Positions 30,950 through 38,629 of a stretch of 64,000 bases of DNA are shown one piece after another. The notes under the pieces were generated by a model. That model worked only from the letters and a program-made list of their open reading frames with translations. It was not told the DNA's origin and did not search any database. Both the position numbers and the translations under genes were made by a program. Source of the DNA: Kitasatospora kifunensis (GTDB taxonomy: Bacteria > Actinomycetota > Actinomycetes > Streptomycetales > Streptomycetaceae); contig NZ_JACHJV010000001.1 in NCBI RefSeq assembly GCF_014203855.1, forward strand, positions 5,146,001 to 5,210,000, in the 5' to 3' direction. Within the stretch, counting starts at the first letter, position 1; each line of letters opens with the position of its first letter.

Positions 30950-32194
30950 TCAGTCCTTGGTGACGTCCTCCACCTCGTCCTCGGGCTCGCGCCCGGGGGT
31001 GAGCAGGTTGAACTTGGTGATCATGAAGCGGAAGAGCGCGTAGTAGACCACCGCGAAGCAGGCACCGATCGGGATGATCAGCCACGGTTTGGTGGCCAGG
31101 CTCCAGTTGATCAGGTAGTCGATCAGGCCGGCCGAGAAGCTGAAGCCGTCGTGCACCCCCAGCGCCCAGGTGACGCCCATCGACACGCCCGTCAGCAGTG
31201 CGTGCGCCGCGTAGAGCAGCGGGGCGACGTAGAGGAACGAGTACTCGATCGGCTCGGTCACGCCCGTCACGAAGCTGGTCAGTGCCACCGAGGTCATCAG
31301 CCCCATCACCTCCTTGCGGCGGTGCGGCTTGGCGCAGTGTGCGATCGCCAGCGCGGCGGCGGGCAGCGCGAACATCATGATCGGGAAGAAGCCCGAGGTG
31401 AACTGCCCGGCGGTCGGGTCGCCCGCCAGGAAGCGGTTGATGTCGCCGTTGACCACCGTGCCGTTGGGCTTGGTGAAGCTGCCGTACTGGAACCACATGA
31501 AGGTGTTCAGGAACTGGTGCATGCCGATCACCAGCAGTGCGCGGTTCGCCACCCCGAAGATGCCGGAGCCGACCGAGCCGAGGTCCGAGAGCCACTTGCT
31601 GAAGTGGGTCAGCGCGGTGCCGATCGGCGGCCAGATCCACAGGCACAGGACCGCGAAGACCAGGCCGACGAAGGCCATGATCATCGGGACCAGGCGGCGC
31701 CCGTTGAAGAAGCCCAGCCAGTCCACCAGCTTGGTCCGGTGGAACCGCACCCAGAACCAGGAGGCCATCAGGCCCATGATGATGCCGCCGAAGACCCCCG
31801 GGTTCTGGTAGCTCGTAGGCGTGGTCGGCGGCTTCACCGGGAACTGGTGCAGGATGTTGTAGTAGACGAGGAACCCGGCCACCGCCGCGAGCGCGGTGGA
31901 GCCGTCGGCCTTCTTGGCCATGCCGATTGCTACCCCGATGCAGAAGAGCAGCGGCAGGCCGAGCGAGGAGTCCAGCAGTGCGCCGCCGGCGCCGGCCAGC
32001 ACCTTGGCGACGTCCGGCCAGTTGGCGATCTTGCCGTCGGGCCCGAAGATGTCCGGCTGGCCCAGGCGGTTGAGAATGCCGGCCGCGGGGAGCACCGCGA
32101 CCGGCAGTTGGAGCGAGCGGCCCATCTTCTGCAGGCCGCCGTAGAAGCTCTGCCACCACTGTTTCTGGGGGACCGCGGCGCTCGCCGAGCTCAT
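30950..32194 (-). CDS. nagE1: PTS N-acetylglucosamine permease, EIIC domain
   Basis: 414 residues, paralog of nagE2 with the same motif order (LGLPLLFCIGVAIGMAKKAD, TKLVDWLGFFNGRRLVPMIM, VANRALLVIGMHQFLNTFMW, TSFVTGVTEPIEYSFLYV). About ten membrane segments. Its start has GGAAGGAC upstream. It is divergent from nagF across 374 bp that hold one dre site, while nagE2 downstream has its own control region, so the two permeases can be set separately. In S. coelicolor NagE2 is the main permease and NagE1 is dispensable (from memory). Confidence 0.88.
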   Translation of the reverse strand: MSSASAAVPQKQWWQSFYGGLQKMGRSLQLPVAVLPAAGILNRLGQPDIFGPDGKIANWPDVAKVLAGAGGALLDSSLGLPLLFCIGVAIGMAKKADGSTALAAVAGFLVYYNILHQFPVKPPTTPTSYQNPGVFGGIIMGLMASWFWVRFHRTKLVDWLGFFNGRRLVPMIMAFVGLVFAVLCLWIWPPIGTALTHFSKWLSDLGSVGSGIFGVANRALLVIGMHQFLNTFMWFQYGSFTKPNGTVVNGDINRFLAGDPTAGQFTSGFFPIMMFALPAAALAIAHCAKPHRRKEVMGLMTSVALTSFVTGVTEPIEYSFLYVAPLLYAAHALLTGVSMGVTWALGVHDGFSFSAGLIDYLINWSLATKPWLIIPIGACFAVVYYALFRFMITKFNLLTPGREPEDEVEDVTKD

Positions 32195-32568
32195 CTTCGT
32201 CCTTCCACAGGAGTGCCAGAAGGCCCGGACCGCACCCGGCCCGGGCTGTGAGCGGGCGCGGGAACACCGGCACCACCTCGCACGTTTTGGGAAGTGCACC
32301 CATATTGGTGTAGACCAGTTGCGGCGCAGCCGTACCGGCGTGGACCTGAGCCCCACTCACCGTCATCCTGGGAGGAAGATCCACGACGTGCGCGCGGTAC
32401 TGAGCCGATCGGGTACCAGCGTGGCGCATCACCCGGAACCGGGTGATCCTGGTCGCGCCGGTGTGCGCGGCGGGCCCCTGAGCCCGTGTCACCCCGGCCA
32501 CCGGGCAGGGCAACCGCAGGACGGCCTCCGGCAAAGCAGCCGGAGGCCGAGACAGAGGGAGAAAGACA
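32195..32568. promoter_or_regulatory. Divergent nagE1/nagF control region with dre site and hairpin
   Basis: ATTGGTGTAGACCAGT (32304-32319) matches the DasR consensus at 14 of 16 positions and can repress both directions. A perfect 10-bp hairpin GGCCTCCGGC - aaagca - GCCGGAGGCC (32523-32548) lies just ahead of the nagF ribosome site GGGAGAAAG, in a position to affect its access. No gene is supported in the 374 bp. Confidence 0.75.
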
Positions 32569-32802
32569 ATGGCCACCAAGGCTGAGAAGATCGTCGCCGG
32601 TCTCGGCGGTATCGCCAACATCGAAGAGGTCGAGGGCTGCATCACCCGCCTGCGGACCGAGGTCATCGACGCCTCCCTCGTCGACGATGCCGCCCTGAAG
32701 GCCGCCGGCGCCCACGGCGTGGTGAAGATGGGTACCGCGATCCAGGTCGTCATCGGCACCGACGCCGACCCGATCGCCGCCGAGATCGAGGACATGATGT
32801 GA
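32569..32802 (+). CDS. nagF: PTS EIIB component for N-acetylglucosamine
   Basis: 77 residues, the stand-alone EIIB domain. Cys24 (EEVEGCITRLRTEV) is the phosphorylated residue that passes the phosphate to incoming GlcNAc held by NagE. The fold continues DDAALKAAGAHGVVKMGTAI then QVVIGTDADPIAAEIE. EIIA and HPr are not in the window. It ends at a strong hairpin 48 bases downstream. Confidence 0.93.
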   Translation: MATKAEKIVAGLGGIANIEEVEGCITRLRTEVIDASLVDDAALKAAGAHGVVKMGTAIQVVIGTDADPIAAEIEDMM

Positions 32803-32849
32803 GCTGAGGCTCACAGCTCGGCGTGGCAGCGTCCGCGCAGCCGGCCGTT

Positions 32850-32883
32850 GAGGGCCCGTCACCACGTGTGGTGACGGGCCCTC
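32850..32883 (+). terminator. nagF terminator
   Basis: Perfect 16-bp stem starting GAGGGCCCGTCACCAC, with a 2-base formal loop (effectively larger). It lies between nagF and rph. Confidence 0.87.
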
Positions 32884-32925
32884 GGAGTACGCCCGGTATG
32901 CGTGGAGCGACTAGGCTCAGACGCT

Positions 32926-33660
32926 ATGTCACGCATCGACGGTCGCACCCCCGACCAACTCCGCCCGATCACCATCGAGCGCGGCTGGAGCAAGCACGCC
33001 GAAGGCTCGGTCCTGGTCTCCTACGGCGACACCAAGGTGCTCTGCACCGCCAGCGTCACCGAGGGCGTCCCGCGCTGGCGCAAGGGCAGCGGCGAGGGCT
33101 GGGTCACCGCCGAGTACGCCATGCTGCCGCGCGCCACCAACACCCGCGGTGACCGCGAGTCGGTCCGCGGCAAGATCGGCGGCCGCACCCACGAGATCAG
33201 CCGACTGATCGGCCGCTCGCTGCGCGCCGTGGTCGACCACCGCGCGCTCGCCGAGAACACCATCGTGCTCGACTGCGACGTGCTGCAGGCCGACGGCGGC
33301 ACCCGCACCGCCGCGATCACCGGCGCCTACGTCGCGCTGGTCGACGCCGTCGCCTGGGCCCGGGAGAAGAAGCTGCTGCGCGCCAAGGGGCAGCCCATCA
33401 CCGGCGGCGTCAGCGCGGTCAGCGTCGGCATCATCGGCGGCGTGCCGATGCTCGACCTGTGCTACGAGGAGGACGTGCGCGCCGAGACCGACATGAACAT
33501 CGTCTGCACCGCGGACGGCCGCTTCGTCGAGGTCCAGGGCACCGCCGAGGGAGCGCCGTTCGACCGCGACCTGCTCAACCAGCTGCTCGACCTCGGCACG
33601 CTGGGCTGCGCCGAGCTGGACGAGATCCAGCGCAAGGCGCTCGAAGGCCTCGAAGGTTGA
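32926..33660 (+). CDS. rph: Ribonuclease PH
   Basis: 244 residues. It trims the 3' ends of tRNA precursors using phosphate. The sequence starts MSRIDGRTPDQLRPITIERG. It has RGKIGGRTHEISRLIGRSLR (phosphate site), LDCDVLQADGGTRTAAITGA, and KGQPITGGVSAVSVGIIGGV. No ribosome site is present; TAGGCT (32912-32917) lies 8 bases before the ATG, so leaderless. The rdgB gene lies in the same direction, the usual bacterial pairing, but with a lipoprotein gene inserted between. Confidence 0.95.
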   Translation: MSRIDGRTPDQLRPITIERGWSKHAEGSVLVSYGDTKVLCTASVTEGVPRWRKGSGEGWVTAEYAMLPRATNTRGDRESVRGKIGGRTHEISRLIGRSLRAVVDHRALAENTIVLDCDVLQADGGTRTAAITGAYVALVDAVAWAREKKLLRAKGQPITGGVSAVSVGIIGGVPMLDLCYEEDVRAETDMNIVCTADGRFVEVQGTAEGAPFDRDLLNQLLDLGTLGCAELDEIQRKALEGLEG

Positions 33661-33664
33661 GTCA

Positions 33665-33712
33665 GATCGCGTGCGCCGAGCCGGATCGCGTGCGCTGAGC
33701 AAGATCACGTCA
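33665..33712 (+). repeat. 19-bp tandem repeat, 2.5 copies
   Basis: Units start at 33665 (GATCGCGTGCGCCGAGCCG), 33684 (GATCGCGTGCGCTGAGCAA) and 33703 (GATCACGTCA). The array follows the rph stop directly. Confidence 0.75.
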
Positions 33713-33795
33713 GGGTGGGGCGGGCGGGGCTGTACAGGGCAGCTGTCCAGAACATACGGTTTGCCGGAACAGCACAACCGCATCGGAGGACCGCG

Positions 33796-34185
33796 ATGCA
33801 GCACAGCATGACCCGTCCCGCCGCCCTGGCCGTGGCCGCGTTGATCCTCGTCCTCCCGCTCAGCGCGGTCAGTTGCTCGGCCACCCAGAAGGCGCTGGAC
33901 TGCGGCAACACGGCGGTCAAGGTCGGCACCGACCTCAACCAGCTCAGCAGCGCCTACGGGAACGCGAACAACGACCCGGCCGCGGCCGGACGCGCGGTGG
34001 CGAACCTCAAGGCCGACCTCGACAAGCTCGGCAAGAACGCCGGCAGCACCGATGTCTCCAAGGCCGTCACCGACCTGCAGCAGCAGGCCGACAAGGCGCA
34101 GCAGGCGATCGACGCCAAGCAGGTGCCCGACCTGGGGCCGATGGGCGACGCGGCGGCGAACCTGACGAAGGTCTGCACGGGGTGA
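33796..34185 (+). CDS. Small secreted lipoprotein-like helical protein
   Basis: 129 residues. A signal sequence (MTRPAALAVAALILVLPLSA) ends VSC, a lipobox-like site, so the mature protein is probably lipidated at Cys27. The mature part is helical and Gln/Lys/Asp/Ala-rich (AVANLKADLDKLGKNAGSTD, VSKAVTDLQQQADKAQQAID) with two Cys (ALDCGNT and KVCTG). It has no motif I can name. GGAGGA (33785-33790) is the ribosome site. It is inserted between rph and rdgB. Confidence 0.75.
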   Translation: MQHSMTRPAALAVAALILVLPLSAVSCSATQKALDCGNTAVKVGTDLNQLSSAYGNANNDPAAAGRAVANLKADLDKLGKNAGSTDVSKAVTDLQQQADKAQQAIDAKQVPDLGPMGDAAANLTKVCTG

Positions 34186-34264
34186 GCGGCACAGGGGCTG
34201 CTGGGGCCTGACGGGGGCTGGGCCTGACGAGGGTTCGGGTGTCGGCGGGGGATACTCGGGGGTC

Positions 34265-34876
34265 ATGAGCACCTCTCGACGCCTCGTCCTCGCCACCCGC
34301 AACCAGCACAAGGTCACCGAACTGCGCGCGATCCTCGGCGCCGCCGGCCTCGACGTCGACCTGGTCGGCGCCGACGCCTACCCCGAGATCCCCGACGTCC
34401 GCGAGACCGGCGTGACCTTCGCCGAGAACGCCCTCCTCAAGGCCCACGCGCTGGCAAAGGCCACCGGTCTGCCTGCCGTCGCCGACGACTCCGGCCTGTG
34501 CGTGGACGTCCTCGGCGGCGCGCCCGGCATCTTCTCCGCCCGCTGGGCCGGCAAGCACGGCAACGACCGCGCCAACCTGGACCTGCTGCTGGCCCAGCTC
34601 TCCGACATCGCCGACCCCCACCGCGGCGCCCACTTCGCCTGCGCGGCCGCGCTCGCCCTGCCCGACGGCACCGAGCGAGTGGTGGAGGGCCGCCTGCTCG
34701 GCACCCTGCGCACGGCCCCGGCGGGCGAGGGCGGCTTCGGCTACGACCCGATCCTGCAGCCCCTCGGCGAGACCCGAACCTGCGCGGAGCTGACGGCGGC
34801 GGAGAAGAACGCGATCAGCCACCGGGGGAAGGCCTTCAGGGAGCTGGCGGGGGTGGTGGGGGAGTTGGTGGGGTGA
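34265..34876 (+). CDS. rdgB: XTP/dITP diphosphatase (RdgB/HAM1)
   Basis: 203 residues. It removes non-canonical purine triphosphates (dITP, XTP) by cutting to monophosphate and diphosphate. Motifs: LVLATRNQHKVTELRAIL, TFAENALLKAHALAKATGLP, VADDSGLCVDVLGGAPGIFS, EGGFGYDPILQPLGETRTCA and EKNAISHRGKAFREL. The catalytic Asp lies in VADDSGL. It is followed after 10 bases by a strong terminator. A functional link with the endonuclease V at 12985 (both deal with deaminated purines) is real, but they are not linked in position. Confidence 0.95.
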   Translation: MSTSRRLVLATRNQHKVTELRAILGAAGLDVDLVGADAYPEIPDVRETGVTFAENALLKAHALAKATGLPAVADDSGLCVDVLGGAPGIFSARWAGKHGNDRANLDLLLAQLSDIADPHRGAHFACAAALALPDGTERVVEGRLLGTLRTAPAGEGGFGYDPILQPLGETRTCAELTAAEKNAISHRGKAFRELAGVVGELVG

Positions 34877-34885
34877 CAGGAACAC

Positions 34886-34916
34886 TGAAGGCCCATCAGT
34901 TGTTGATGGGCCTTCA
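34886..34916 (+). terminator. rdgB terminator
   Basis: Perfect 13-bp stem TGAAGGCCCATCA / TGATGGGCCTTCA, 5-base loop, then ATATCTAAG. It is also suited to end transcripts reading through the tRNA-Leu region from the other side. Confidence 0.92.
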
Positions 34917-34935
34917 TATCTAAGGTGAAACGAGT

Positions 34936-35018
34936 GCGGTCGGAGGGATTCGAACCCTCACGGGAGACTATCCCACTGGATCCTAAGTCCAGCGCGGCTG
35001 CCATTACGCCACGACCGC
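34936..35018 (-). tRNA. tRNA-Leu (anticodon UAG)
   Basis: 83 bases. On the minus strand it reads GCGGTCG at the 5' end and CGACCGC at the 3' end as the acceptor stem. The anticodon arm CTGGA-CTTAGGA-TCCAG gives anticodon TAG (leucine CUA/CUN codons). A long variable arm (TGGGATAGTCTCCC) is class II, as expected for Leu, and GGTTCGAATCC is the T arm. CCA is not encoded. CUA is a rare codon in this genome type. Confidence 0.95.
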
Positions 35019-35124
35019 TCGCTCTGGACATCGTACTTGCTCGGCTGACGGCTCGTCGCCCCCCTTTCCCGGCTGCGAAACTCGTTCGAGTGAGAGTCGG
35101 TCGGATTGCCGACGGGCGGTCGCC

Positions 35125-35158
35125 GGATATCCTGGAATAGGGCCATGGATATCCTGGA
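35125..35158 (+). promoter_or_regulatory. Paired operator-like repeats before the VapBC-type pair
   Basis: GGATATCCTGGA occurs at 35125-35136 and again at 35147-35158, exactly 22 bp (two helix turns) apart. Each unit holds the palindrome GGATATCC. The second overlaps the ribosome site of vapB. The spacing suggests cooperative binding of two complexes, as in self-controlled toxin-antitoxin genes. Confidence 0.65.
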
Positions 35159-35168
35159 GGTGGGCGTG

Positions 35169-35387
35169 ATGCCCAAGACCGTCATCGACATAGACGAAGA
35201 GGCGCTTGCTCGCGCTGCCGAGCTGCTCGGCACCGCCACCAAGAAGGACACCGTGAACGCGGCGCTGCGGGATGTGGTGGCGCGGCATGCCCGGGCGGCC
35301 GCGGTGGCGGACTTCATGACCGATCTGGACTCGGGGCTGTACGCGGACCTGCTGGATCCGGAGGTTATGGGGCAGGCGTGGCGGTAG
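35169..35387 (+). CDS. vapB: VapB-type antitoxin
   Basis: 72 residues. The N-terminal part MPKTVIDIDEEALARAAELL then GTATKKDTVNAALRDVVARH is a ribbon-helix-helix (VapB) DNA-binding domain. The C-terminal part, FMTDLDSGLYADLLDPEVM, would bind and block the toxin. ATG 35169 has GGAGG (35156-35160) 8 bases upstream; the longer frame from 35106 lacks one. Its stop overlaps the vapC start by 10 bp, so the pair is translationally coupled. Confidence 0.85.
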   Translation: MPKTVIDIDEEALARAAELLGTATKKDTVNAALRDVVARHARAAAVADFMTDLDSGLYADLLDPEVMGQAWR

Positions 35388-35797
35388 TCAGGTATCTGAT
35401 CGACAAGAGCGCGTTCGCACGCTTGGGGCATCCGGCCGTCCGCGAGATCTGGACGCCAGTGCTGGAGTCCGGGTTGGTGGCGATCTGCCCGGTACTGGAG
35501 TACGAGGTGCTCTACTCGGCGCGTGGGCCTGAGGAGTACGAGCGGATCCGGGAGCGGCTGCGTGATCAGTGGCCTTGGCTTCCGCTGGGGGAGCGCGCGC
35601 ACGGGAGGGCGTTGGAGGTGCAGCGCCTCCTGGCGGCCAAGGCGCAGCATCGCTGTGCTTCGCTGCCGGATCTGCTGACGGCCGCCACCGCTGAGGAGCA
35701 TGGCGTCGAAGTGCTGCACTACGACCGCGACTACGACACGATCGCGGCCGTGACGGGGCAACGGGCCAGGTGGCTGGCGCCGGCGGGGGCGCTCTGA
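35378..35797 (+). CDS. vapC: VapC-type PIN-domain ribonuclease toxin
   Basis: 139 residues. The PIN acidic residues are present: Asp9 (YLIDKSAFARL), Glu41 or Glu43 (CPVLEYEVLYSAR), Asp98 (SLPDLLTAATAE) and Asp116/118 (YDRDYDTI). VapC toxins cut tRNA or rRNA sites under stress until bound by VapB. GTG 35378 overlaps the vapB end. The pair lies 150 bp from a tRNA-Leu gene, a common place for newly arrived genes. No other mobile sign is visible. Confidence 0.87.
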   Translation: MAVVRYLIDKSAFARLGHPAVREIWTPVLESGLVAICPVLEYEVLYSARGPEEYERIRERLRDQWPWLPLGERAHGRALEVQRLLAAKAQHRCASLPDLLTAATAEEHGVEVLHYDRDYDTIAAVTGQRARWLAPAGAL

Positions 35798-35876
35798 GGG
35801 ACTGTCCGAAGAGTTACGGGTTGTCGGGAAATTGGATGAACGAGTGATGAGAATCACCAATCTCATCTCCCGGCCA

Positions 35877-35931
35877 TTGACAATCACTTGGTCCAGACCT
35901 ATTGACCCCTCTGGTCCAGACCACATAGGTT
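35877..35931 (+). promoter_or_regulatory. Chitinase promoter, two overlapping promoters with direct repeats
   Basis: First: TTGACA (35877-35882), 17-bp spacer, TATTGA (35900-35905). Second: TTGACC (35902-35907), 18-bp spacer, TAGGTT (35926-35931). Each spacer holds one repeat: TGGTCCAGACCT (35889-35900) and TGGTCCAGACCA (35912-35923). This 12-bp direct repeat is the classic control element of Streptomyces chitinase promoters and also resembles DasR sites. Confidence 0.85.
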
Positions 35932-36058
35932 CGGCGCCACCCTGCAGCGTGGCAGTCGGTCCGGAACGGCCGCATGTCGCCTGCGGTCTGTCCGAAGACC
36001 TCCCCCACGCGCGCGCTCCCCACAAGCGCGCAGCCGACACTCTCTCCTGGAGGACCGA

Positions 36059-38530
36059 GTGTTGATCCGCAATGAGGCGGCGCAGCGTCCCACCGCTGTC
36101 GGCCGCCGATCCACGAGTGGCCGATCCACAGGTGGCCGGTCCGCGAGTCGACGGCTGGCGTTCGTGGCCGGCTCGGCCCTCGCGTTGGCCGGGCTGTTGA
36201 TGAGCACGCTCGGGTTGGCGCCCTCGTCGGCGTCCGCGAGTGCGGCCGTTGTCGACAACCAGGCCTGCCGGCCGGACGGGATGTACACCACGCCCGGCGT
36301 GGACGTGCCCTACTGCAACGTCTACGACAGCGCGGGCCGCGAGAAGATGGGCGCCGACCACCAGCGGCGCGTCATCGGGTACTTCACCGGGTGGCGGACC
36401 GGGAAGGACGGGACGCCCGCCTACCTGGTGAACAACATCCCCTGGGACAAGGTGACGCACCTCAACTACGCCTTCGGGCACGTGGGGAGCGACAACAGGA
36501 TCTCGGTGGGCGCGGACGGCCCGAACAACGCCGCCACCGGGATGACCTTCCCCGGGGTGCCGGGCGCCGAGATGGACCCGACCCTGCCGTACCAGGGGCA
36601 CTTCAACCTGCTGAGCAAGTTCAAGAAGCAGTACCCGAACGTCAAGACCATGATCTCGGTGGGTGGTTGGGCCGAGACCGGCGGCTACTTCGACGACTCG
36701 GGCAACCGGGTCAACTCGGGTGGCTTCTACTCGATGACGGTCAACGCGGACGGCAGCGTCAACCAGGCCGGGATCAACACCTTCGCCGATTCGGCGGTGG
36801 CGTTCATCGAGAAGTACGGCTTCAACGGCGTCGACCTCGACTACGAGTACCCGACCTCGATGAACAACGCGGGCAATCCGCTGGACTGGGCGACCGCGAA
36901 CGCCAAGCGCGGTTCGCTGATGCAGGGTTACGCGGCGCTGCTGAAGACCGTGCGGCAGAAGCTGGATGCGGCCAGCGCGGCGGACGGCAAGTACTACCTG
37001 CTGTCGGTGGCGGCGCCCTCCTCCGGCTACCTGCTGCGCGGCATGGAGACCTTCCAGGTGACCCAGTACCTGGACTACGTCAACATCATGTCCTACGACC
37101 TGCACGGTGCCTGGAACCAGTACGTCGGCCCGAACGCCTCGCTCTTCGACGACGGTACCGATGCCGAGCTCAAGTCGGCCAACGTGTACGGCACTTCGCA
37201 GTACGGCGGGATCGGCTACCTGAACGGCGACTGGGCCTACCACTACTTCCGCGGCTCGATGCCGGCCGGCCGGATCAACCTCGGACTGCCGTACTACACC
37301 CGCGGGTTCAAGAACGTGACCGGTGGCACCAACGGCCTGTGGGGCACCGCCTCGACGACCAACTGCCCGGCCGGATCGGGGCTGACCACCTGCGGTGACG
37401 GCGCGGTCGGCATCGACAACCTCTGGCACGACCAGGACGCCAACGGCAAGGAGGCCCCGGCGGGCTCCAACCCGATGTGGCACGCGATGAACCTGCAGAA
37501 CGGGATCCTGCCGGACTACCTGGCCAAGTACGGGCTCGGCGACACCTCGTTGACCGGCACCTACAGCCGCAACTACAGCTCCTCGCTGGTCGCGCCGTGG
37601 CTGTGGAACTCGACCAAGAACGTCTTCCTGTCCACCGAGGACGAGCAGTCGGTCAACGCCAAGGCGGACTACCTGGTCAACCAGGGCGCGGGCGGCGCGA
37701 TGATCTGGGAGCTGGCCGGCGACTACACCTTCGACTCCACCGCGAACGGCGGCAAGGGCGAGTACGTGGCGGGCTCGACGCTGACCACGGACCTGTACAA
37801 CAAGTTCAAGTCGGCCTCGCCGTACGGCGCGACCCGGGCCACCACCGCGATGCCCGCGCAGACCCTGCCGATCGACGTGTCGTTCACCAACTTCGCGCTG
37901 GGCGACAACAACTACCCGATCAACCCGAAGATCCACATCGTCAACAACTCGACGGTGACGCTGCCGGGCGGGACCGAGTTCCAGTTCGACTACTCGAACT
38001 CCGCACCGGGCAACGCGCATGACCAGTCGGGCTTCAACTCCTCGGTGATCAAGCAGGACAACCCGGGCCCGGGGAACGTCGGCGGGTTGAAGGGGACGTA
38101 CAACCGTGTCTCACTGAAGCTACCGGCCTGGCAGTCGCTGGCCCCGGGGGCCTCGGTGGACGTGGACTTCGTCTACTACCTGCCGACCTCGACGCCGTCG
38201 AACTGGACGGTGAACGTGGGCGGGACGCTGTACGGGATCGCCGGGGACTACGCGCGCGGTGCGGTGTCGGGCGGCGGCACGCCGACCCCGACCCCGACGC
38301 CCACGCCGACGCCGACCCCGACGGCGACTCCCACGCCGACCTCGACTCCCACGCCGACCCCCAGCGCCTGCTCAGCCGCACCGAGTTGGGACGCCGGCGC
38401 GACCTATGCGACGGCCGGCACGAAGGTGTCCTGGAACGGCCACTACTACTCCAACCAGTGGTGGACCAAGGGCGACAACCCGACGGCCGGCGGCTCCGGG
38501 GGCGTCTGGAGCGACCTCGGCCCCTGCTGA
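36059..38530 (+). CDS. Secreted GH18 chitinase with C-terminal chitin-binding module
   Basis: 823 residues. A long Arg/Ser-rich start and signal peptide (about 1-62, LAFVAGSALALAGLLMSTLG), then a GH18 catalytic domain (about 100-585) with SXGG-like MISVGGWAETG and the active site GVDLDYEYP with catalytic Glu263. The first Asp of DxxDxDxE is Asn here (NGVDLDYE). A strand-rich module (about 610-725) follows, then a PTPTPT linker and a C-terminal CBM5/12 domain (AAPSWDAGATYATAGTKVSW, then NQWWTKGDNP). It cuts chitin outside the cell to feed the GlcNAc PTS 4 kb away. GTG 36059 (or TTG 36062) follows TGGAGGA. Confidence 0.95.
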   Translation: MLIRNEAAQRPTAVGRRSTSGRSTGGRSASRRLAFVAGSALALAGLLMSTLGLAPSSASASAAVVDNQACRPDGMYTTPGVDVPYCNVYDSAGREKMGADHQRRVIGYFTGWRTGKDGTPAYLVNNIPWDKVTHLNYAFGHVGSDNRISVGADGPNNAATGMTFPGVPGAEMDPTLPYQGHFNLLSKFKKQYPNVKTMISVGGWAETGGYFDDSGNRVNSGGFYSMTVNADGSVNQAGINTFADSAVAFIEKYGFNGVDLDYEYPTSMNNAGNPLDWATANAKRGSLMQGYAALLKTVRQKLDAASAADGKYYLLSVAAPSSGYLLRGMETFQVTQYLDYVNIMSYDLHGAWNQYVGPNASLFDDGTDAELKSANVYGTSQYGGIGYLNGDWAYHYFRGSMPAGRINLGLPYYTRGFKNVTGGTNGLWGTASTTNCPAGSGLTTCGDGAVGIDNLWHDQDANGKEAPAGSNPMWHAMNLQNGILPDYLAKYGLGDTSLTGTYSRNYSSSLVAPWLWNSTKNVFLSTEDEQSVNAKADYLVNQGAGGAMIWELAGDYTFDSTANGGKGEYVAGSTLTTDLYNKFKSASPYGATRATTAMPAQTLPIDVSFTNFALGDNNYPINPKIHIVNNSTVTLPGGTEFQFDYSNSAPGNAHDQSGFNSSVIKQDNPGPGNVGGLKGTYNRVSLKLPAWQSLAPGASVDVDFVYYLPTSTPSNWTVNVGGTLYGIAGDYARGAVSGGGTPTPTPTPTPTPTPTATPTPTSTPTPTPSACSAAPSWDAGATYATAGTKVSWNGHYYSNQWWTKGDNPTAGGSGGVWSDLGPC

Positions 38531-38534
38531 TCCT

Positions 38535-38558
38535 GTTGGCCCTGCCGACAGGGCCAAC
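38535..38558 (+). terminator. Chitinase terminator
   Basis: Perfect 10-bp stem GTTGGCCCTG / CAGGGCCAAC with a CCGA loop, 4 bases after the stop. Confidence 0.88.
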
Positions 38559-38573
38559 TGACCGATGAAACGC

Positions 38574-38620
38574 CGGAGCGGTGGCGGTGCACCCCGACAG
38601 GGCGCACCGCCACCGCTCCG
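38574..38620 (-). terminator. bcp terminator
   Basis: Perfect 17-bp stem (CGGAGCGGTGGCGGTGC and complement) with a 13-base loop, 9 bases beyond the bcp end. The two adjacent hairpins separate the convergent chitinase and bcp. Confidence 0.85.
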
Positions 38621-38629
38621 TCGTTCAGC

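Noticed and set aside
34936..35018. Integration site at the tRNA-Leu
   Set aside because: No integrase, no repeat of the tRNA 3' end within the window by eye; kept only as a low-interest idea.
34958..38020. 1020-codon minus-strand open frame opposite the chitinase and tRNA-Leu
   Set aside because: It covers the tRNA, vapBC and chitinase antisense; it is a codon-bias shadow.
38280..38370. ACGCCGACCCC-type short repeats, possible CRISPR-like array
   Set aside because: They encode the PTPTPT linker of the chitinase, vary in length and have no spacers.
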